A model generated the notes under the pieces. The model saw only the letters and a list, made by a program, of their open reading frames with translations, was not told the DNA's origin and ran no database searches. Both the position numbers and the translations under genes were made by a program. Below, in pieces: positions 5,861-7,216 of a stretch of 7,216 bases of DNA. How positions within the stretch are numbered: the first letter of the stretch is position 1; each line of letters begins with the position of its first letter. Origin of the DNA: an uncultured Eubacteriales bacterium (GTDB taxonomy: Bacteria; Bacillota_A; Clostridia; Oscillospirales; Oscillospiraceae). The stretch lies in contig CATIYU010000137.1 in assembly GCA_949739085.1 (NCBI GenBank), positions 1 through 7,216 of the forward strand. The letters are read 5' to 3'.

Positions 5861-6325
5861 ATGATTAGAAATGTTGCGCGGGAGATCGCCATGCATCTCT
5901 CCTATGAGCTCAGCTTCACGGACCTGAGCGCCCAGGACCTGCTGGACCAGCGGCTGAGCGGCCCCCGGTTTTCCGCCCTGGCCCCGGAATACGAGGTCTA
6001 TGGGCAGCTCCCGGGCCCCACCCAGCGGGACTATATCCGCAAGGTGGTCCAGGGTGTGGCCCTCCACGGCTACGAGCTGGACCAGTACATCGAAAAATAT
6101 GCCAAGGGCTGGCGGTTCGAGCGCATCCCACTGGTGGCGGGGGCCATCATGCGCCTGGCCATGTACGAAATCCTGTACATGCCGGAGATCCCCAACGGCG
6201 CGGCCATCAACGAGGCTGTGGAGATCGCCAAGAAGTACGAGAGTCCGGAGGTGGTCCGGTTCATCAACGGCATCCTGGGCTCCTTCCTCCGGGCGGAGGT
6301 TCCCGAGGAACCGGCGGGGCGTTAA
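5861..6325 (+). CDS. nusB: Transcription antitermination protein NusB
   Basis: NusB pairs with NusE (S10) and binds boxA RNA to allow processive transcription of rRNA operons. This 154-residue protein is all-helical in pattern and slightly longer than the usual 130-150. Family stretches are RDYIRKVVQGVALHGYELD (56-74), RIPLVAGAIMRLAMYEILYM (88-107) and the signature PNGAAINEAVEIAKKY (111-126) with FINGILG (134-140). The N-terminus VAREIAMHLSYEL (5-17) fits the usual first helix. The start at 5861 has GAGGGAG (5841-5847) about 13 bases away, a rather long gap; the next in-frame ATG (5891) would cut into the first helix, so the upstream one is kept. It is second in the operon after yqhY. Its stop codon overlaps the base of an intrinsic terminator. 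Confidence 0.95.
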   Translation: MIRNVAREIAMHLSYELSFTDLSAQDLLDQRLSGPRFSALAPEYEVYGQLPGPTQRDYIRKVVQGVALHGYELDQYIEKYAKGWRFERIPLVAGAIMRLAMYEILYMPEIPNGAAINEAVEIAKKYESPEVVRFINGILGSFLRAEVPEEPAGR

Positions 6326-6352
6326 AAAGGGCGCACAGATGTGCGCTCTTTT
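6325..6352 (+). terminator. Intrinsic terminator or attenuator between nusB and xseA
   Basis: Arms AAAAGGGCGCAC (6325-6336) and GTGCGCTCTTTT (6341-6352) pair over 12 positions, including one G-U, around a 4-base loop. The first base of the stem is the last base of the nusB stop codon. The T-run is followed by CC, so the tail is short. Because xseA begins only 45 bases later with no clear promoter between, this probably reduces rather than abolishes expression of xseA. Confidence 0.75.
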
Positions 6353-6397
6353 CCGTCTCACGCGGAAAAAATTGCTACAGCAGGGAGGTGCGCCGCC

Positions 6398-7216
6398 ATG
6401 GAGCAGCAGATTTATACCGTATCCCAGCTCAACGCGCTGGTCAAAAACATTCTGGAGGACGTGCCCGCCCTGGGGGAGGTGTACGTCCGGGGAGAGCTCT
6501 CCAACTACAAGGTCTACCCCTCCGGCCACCACTATTTTACCCTCAAGGACAGCGAGTCCGCCCTCCGCTGCGTACTCTTCAAGGCCATGGCCCAGCGGCT
6601 GCGGTTCCGGCCGGAAAACGGCATGAAGGTCATCGCCATGGGCCGGGCCACCCTCTACCCCCGGGACGGGGCCTACCAGCTCTACTGCAATTTCCTTCAG
6701 CCGGAGGGTGTGGGGGACCTGCATACGGCCTTTGAGCAGCTCAAGGAGAAGCTGCGGCTGGAGGGTCTCTTCGACGAGAGCCGCAAAAAGCCCCTGCCCC
6801 CCTACCCGCGCTCCATCGCCATCGTCACCTCCCCCGCCGGGGCGGCGGTCCACGATATGCTGCGGATTCTGCGCCGCCGGTACCCTCTGGCGGCGGTGAA
6901 GCTGCTGCCGGTACGGGTGCAGGGTCCGGAGGCCCCGGCGGAGATCGCGGGGGCCCTGCGCTACGCCAACCTCCACCGGCTCGCTGACGTTATCATCACC
7001 GGGCGGGGCGGCGGGTCCATCGAGGACCTGTGGGCCTTTAACGACGAGCGGGTGGCCCGGGCCATCTACGCCTCCGAGATCCCGGTGATCTCCGCCGTGG
7101 GCCACGAGCCGGATGTGACCATTGCCGACTATGTGGCGGACCTGCGGGCGGCCACGCCCACCCATGCGGCGGAACTGGCTGTGCCGGATCAGGAGGAACT
7201 GCGCCAGCAGCTGGCA
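6398..7216 (+). CDS. xseA: Exodeoxyribonuclease VII large subunit (cut by window edge)
   Basis: XseA, with several copies of the small subunit XseB, degrades single-stranded DNA from either end to short oligonucleotides. The first 273 codons are present, out of about 400-450 in the family. Residues 5-100 are the N-terminal OB-fold (YTVSQLNALVKNILED, VYVRGELSNYKVYPSGHHYF, FLQPEGVGDL). From about 135 the catalytic domain begins: PYPRSIAIVTSPAGAAVHDM (135-154), GRGGGSIEDLWAFNDE (202-217) and SAVGHEPDVTIADYVADLRA (232-251) followed by TPTHAAE, all hallmark segments. The conserved Asp of the IADYVAD stretch is intact. GGAGG (6384-6388) lies 9 bases before the ATG. The operon lacks folD, which separates nusB and xseA in Bacillus. 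The C-terminal coiled coil that holds XseB would lie beyond the right edge, and xseB probably follows. Confidence 0.97.
   Translation, partial: MEQQIYTVSQLNALVKNILEDVPALGEVYVRGELSNYKVYPSGHHYFTLKDSESALRCVLFKAMAQRLRFRPENGMKVIAMGRATLYPRDGAYQLYCNFLQPEGVGDLHTAFEQLKEKLRLEGLFDESRKKPLPPYPRSIAIVTSPAGAAVHDMLRILRRRYPLAAVKLLPVRVQGPEAPAEIAGALRYANLHRLADVIITGRGGGSIEDLWAFNDERVARAIYASEIPVISAVGHEPDVTIADYVADLRAATPTHAAELAVPDQEELRQQLA

Noticed and set aside
5735..7165. 476-codon minus-strand open frame
   Set aside because: Antisense shadow of nusB and xseA; it also runs through the nusB terminator and has no initiation signal.

Overview
The window looks like ordinary chromosome from a GC-rich member of the Clostridia, most likely an Oscillospiraceae-type gut bacterium (inference). 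The basis is strong AAGGAG-type ribosome binding sites, a yqhY-nusB-xseA cluster, an ECF transporter S component, a MocR-type regulator and GC-rich codon use. I see no phage genes, transposase, CRISPR array, tRNA or rRNA.

Layout. On the minus strand, positions 1-1274 hold an rpsO-pnp locus: a promoter, a structured leader, rpsO (ribosomal protein S15), an intrinsic terminator, an 80-base near-palindrome that would fold as a hairpin in the pnp leader, and the first 230 codons of pnp, which is cut by the window edge. Positions 1435-3612 hold a divergent pair: a membrane S component of an ECF vitamin transporter (minus) and a MocR/GabR-type regulator with a PLP-binding aminotransferase-like domain (plus). 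Their promoters face each other and share the same -10 bases, and a TGGTA direct repeat is a candidate operator. By analogy with PdxR systems, the cargo may be vitamin B6. A shared bidirectional terminator separates the regulator from the convergent malQ (4-alpha-glucanotransferase, minus, 3666-5144). A 340-base gap then holds divergent promoters and a terminator-like hairpin that belongs to no visible gene. From 5484 to the right edge runs a plus-strand operon: yqhY (Asp23 family), nusB and xseA (truncated by the window).

How the genes work together. The two ends are RNA and DNA housekeeping: S15 and PNPase in ribosome assembly and RNA turnover, NusB in rRNA antitermination, XseA in single-strand DNA degradation. 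The middle is a small self-contained vitamin-uptake regulatory unit and a glucan-processing enzyme. No wholly new system is evident. The points most worth a second look are the pnp leader hairpin, the overlapping face-to-face promoters of the regulator/transporter pair, the 15-bp repeat array that carries four in-frame start codons, and the intrinsic terminator wedged between nusB and xseA. Four of the five promoters called here have an extended -10 (TGn before the hexamer).
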